From Pseudomonas chlororaphis (GTDB lineage: Bacteria; Pseudomonadota; Gammaproteobacteria; Pseudomonadales; Pseudomonadaceae): DNA of 64,000 bases. How positions within the stretch are numbered: position 1 is the first letter of the stretch; each line of letters starts with the position of its first letter. The notes beneath the pieces were generated by a model, which worked only from the letters and a program-made list of their open reading frames with translations, did not search any database and was not told the DNA's origin. The position numbers and the translations under genes are program-made. The stretch is taken from NCBI RefSeq assembly GCF_003731765.1, contig NZ_MOAL01000002.1:62001-126000 (forward strand), given 5' to 3'. This document shows, one piece after another, positions 62,303 to 64,000 of this stretch.

Positions 62303-63094
62303 ATGAGTCAGCCCAGCAGCAGTCGCGTCAGCCGTGAACAGCAGGGTCATCTGTTCCTCATTGGCCTGGACCGGGTCGCCAAGCGCAACGCTTTCGACCT
62401 GGCGTTGCTGAACCAGCTAAGCCTGGCCTATGGCGAGTTCGAGGCCAGCAGCGAAGCACGGGTGGCGGTGGTGTTCGGCCACGGTGAGCATTTTACCGCT
62501 GGGCTGGACTTGGCCAATGTTGGCGCCGCCATGGCCGAAGGCTGGCAGGCGCCGACCGGCGGTTGCGACCCCTGGGGCGTATTTGCCGGGCCCAGGGTCA
62601 GCAAGCCAGTGATTGTTGCGGTGCAGGGCTACTGCCTGACCATTGGCATCGAGTTGATGCTCGCCGCCGATATCAACCTGTGTGCCAGCAATACGCGCTT
62701 TGCCCAGATGGAGGTCCAGCGGGGGATTTTTCCGTTTGGCGGTGCGACGCTGCGCCTGCATCAGATTGCCGGCTGGGGCAATGCCATGCGCTGGCTGCTC
62801 ACCGGTGACGAATTCGACGCCCATGACGCCCTGCGCCTGGGGCTGGTCCAGGAGGTCATGGCCAGCGAGGACTTGCTGCCGCGGGCCATTGAACTGGCCG
62901 AGCGAATCGCCCGCCAGGCCCCGCAGGGGGTGCAAGCCACCTTGATGTCCGCGCGCCAGGCCCGGCTGGAGGGCGAAACCGCCGCCGCCCAAGGGTTACC
63001 GCCCCTGGTGAAAAAGCTGCTCAACAGCGAGGACGCCAAGGAAGGCGTACGGGCCATGGTCGAGAGACGGCCCGGAGTGTTCAAGGGCTGTTGA
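62303..63094 (+). CDS. Crotonase / enoyl-CoA hydratase family protein
   Basis: 263 residues. Oxyanion-hole segments HFTAGLDLANV (near residue 64) and IVAVQGYCLTIGIELMLAADI (near 107) are clear. The glutamates of classical hydratases are not all in place: the segment after the second motif reads MEVQRGIFPFGGA. It could therefore be an isomerase, hydrolase or decarboxylase of the superfamily. GAGGAA precedes the ATG. Divergent from deaD. Confidence 0.85.
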   Translation: MSQPSSSRVSREQQGHLFLIGLDRVAKRNAFDLALLNQLSLAYGEFEASSEARVAVVFGHGEHFTAGLDLANVGAAMAEGWQAPTGGCDPWGVFAGPRVSKPVIVAVQGYCLTIGIELMLAADINLCASNTRFAQMEVQRGIFPFGGATLRLHQIAGWGNAMRWLLTGDEFDAHDALRLGLVQEVMASEDLLPRAIELAERIARQAPQGVQATLMSARQARLEGETAAAQGLPPLVKKLLNSEDAKEGVRAMVERRPGVFKGC

Positions 63095-63139
63095 ACGGCG
63101 CGACGGACAATGGCCTCGCCGACCAGCCGGCACCTGGCA

Positions 63140-63895
63140 TCAGGTGGCCGGACGAATGGCCTTGATCAGTGGCAGCAACGAATAACCCAGGCGCGGTGCC
63201 AGGATCTCGGCACGCTCAATCAAGGCCGCTCGGTCCAGTTCCTGGTCCAGATCGGCGGGCACGATCAGGATCACATTGCCCTCCTTCACCGGCAGCTCCC
63301 AGTAATGCCGGTGATACAGCCCGCGCAACAAGGCCGCGCCCAACGGCTTGCCGTCGTCGGTGGCCCACTGATTGATCACCAGCCAGCCTCCCGGGTTGAG
63401 GCGTTTCTGGCAGTTTTCCAGGAACCCCCACGCCAAGTGCCCGACGCCCGGACCGACGTCGGTGTACAGGTCGACAAAAATCAGATCGGCAGACTCGGCG
63501 CTGTCCAGCAGCTCCAGGGCATCCCCGACTCTTATATAGAGGCGCGGATCGTCGTCCAGCCCCAGGTACTCGATGGCCAGGCGCGGCACATCCGGGCGCA
63601 GCTCAATGGCTTCAACGTCTTCCAGGGGCAGGAACTTCAGGCACGCCTGAGTCAGGGTGCCGGCGCCCAGGCCGAGGAACAGCGCACTCTCCGGCGCCTC
63701 GTGGCACAGGGCGCCAATCAGCATGGCGCGGGTGTAGTCGTACTCCAGCCAGCTCGGGTCGGCAGTGAACACACAGCTTTGCTCGATGGCATCGCCAAAC
63801 TCGAGAAAGCGGTAGTCCGCCACTTCCAGCACCCGGATCATGCCGAACTCATCATGCACTTCGGCGAGCAGGCGCTCGACGCGCTCCTCAGTCAT
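63140..63895 (-). CDS. Spermidine-synthase-like methyltransferase-fold protein
   Basis: 251 residues. The Rossmann motif FLGLGAGTLTQACLKFLP is followed by VEAIELRPDVPRLA and the acidic VFVDLYTD-like segment IFVDLYTDVG, the pattern of spermine/spermidine synthases. The typical first catalytic aspartate region (GGGDG) is altered to GLGAG, and there is no partner speD nearby. It is thus probably a diverged aminopropyltransferase relative, function open. The ribosome site AGGAG overlaps the stop of the upstream gene. Confidence 0.8.
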   Translation of the reverse strand: MTEERVERLLAEVHDEFGMIRVLEVADYRFLEFGDAIEQSCVFTADPSWLEYDYTRAMLIGALCHEAPESALFLGLGAGTLTQACLKFLPLEDVEAIELRPDVPRLAIEYLGLDDDPRLYIRVGDALELLDSAESADLIFVDLYTDVGPGVGHLAWGFLENCQKRLNPGGWLVINQWATDDGKPLGAALLRGLYHRHYWELPVKEGNVILIVPADLDQELDRAALIERAEILAPRLGYSLLPLIKAIRPAT

Positions 63896-63903
63896 GTCAT
63901 CTC

Positions 63904-64000
63904 CTAGCTGCGACGGGGCTCAACCTCGCCATCGCGATCAACCAGCCGCTCGACCGTGAGCGGGAAAGGCGCGATTGTCGGCCAACCAAGCGGAGCAGGT
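63904..64000 (-). CDS. C-terminal end of an unidentified gene (partial)
   Basis: Reading the minus strand from the window edge to a TAG at 63904-63906 gives about 31 residues (ending VERLVDRDGEVEPRRS) without a stop. The stop codon is part of the ribosome site for the spermidine-synthase-like gene (TAGGAG), the arrangement of a tight operon. Too short to assign a family. Confidence 0.5.
   Translation of the reverse strand, partial: PAPLGWPTIAPFPLTVERLVDRDGEVEPRRS

Overview
The window is chromosomal DNA of a Pseudomonas, most likely of the P. fluorescens group. The DNA is GC-rich and densely coded. Recognisable Pseudomonas blocks are present: the atu terpene genes, a psl exopolysaccharide operon, and a sagS-ospR-gpx-msrB-alaA-htpX-tpm-deaD block in the order I recall from P. 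aeruginosa. REP-type palindromes of the kind scattered through fluorescent pseudomonads occur at 44804-44943. I see no phage, insertion sequence, CRISPR array, rRNA or tRNA.

Layout. (1) 1-8652: the acyclic terpene (citronellol/geraniol) catabolic operon atuABCDEF, divergent from the repressor gene atuR, with two operator copies between them; atuG and atuH are not downstream. (2) 8723-10516: an exonuclease, the nucleoside phosphorylase ppnP and a MOSC protein. (3) 10621-15544: a cheV gene with an excellent sigma-28 (FliA) promoter, an orphan helical protein that resembles an Hpt domain without its histidine, a NarL-type two-component pair and the lipid kinase yegS. (4) 15993-31140: a 15-kb psl operon (pslA, B, D, E, F, G, H, I, J, an added hexapeptide acetyltransferase, pslK, and a GT2 transferase at the end that may be a displaced pslC), followed by a small membrane protein. 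(5) 31570-34299: moeA and moaB, divergent from mobA, then a small lipoprotein with a textbook AlgU promoter. (6) 34376-38698 (minus strand): a pseudouridine synthase, an SOS-box-preceded UmuD-like protein with its partner, a glutaredoxin-like protein and two membrane acyltransferases. (7) 38913-46371: a KefC-like antiporter, an ammonium transporter, the yqjD-yqjE-yqjK-like stress operon, an EAL protein and a dNTPase. (8) 46666-54438: an orphan NarL-type regulator, a large Cache-HAMP-GAF-HD-GYP protein, methionine sulfoxide reductase, an AAA ATPase and the hybrid kinase sagS. (9) 54419-64000: peroxide and oxidised-protein defence (ospR, gpx, msrB), alaA, htpX, tpm, a DOPA-dioxygenase-like gene, deaD, a crotonase and a spermidine-synthase-like gene.

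Themes. Several genes concern the switch between motility and biofilm: cheV, psl, EAL, HD-GYP and sagS. The psl leader also carries a good RsmA/RsmE-type site, so the operon is probably under Gac/Rsm control. Stress sigma factors and SOS appear through an AlgU promoter at 34013, a weaker AlgU candidate at 42412, and a LexA box at 36204. I did not find a clearly new multi-gene defence or mobile system. The best leads are the rearranged psl operon with its extra acetyltransferase, the SOS-linked UmuD-like protein lacking the catalytic lysine, the Hpt-like protein without a phospho-acceptor, and the HD-GYP protein with a large insertion in its catalytic core.
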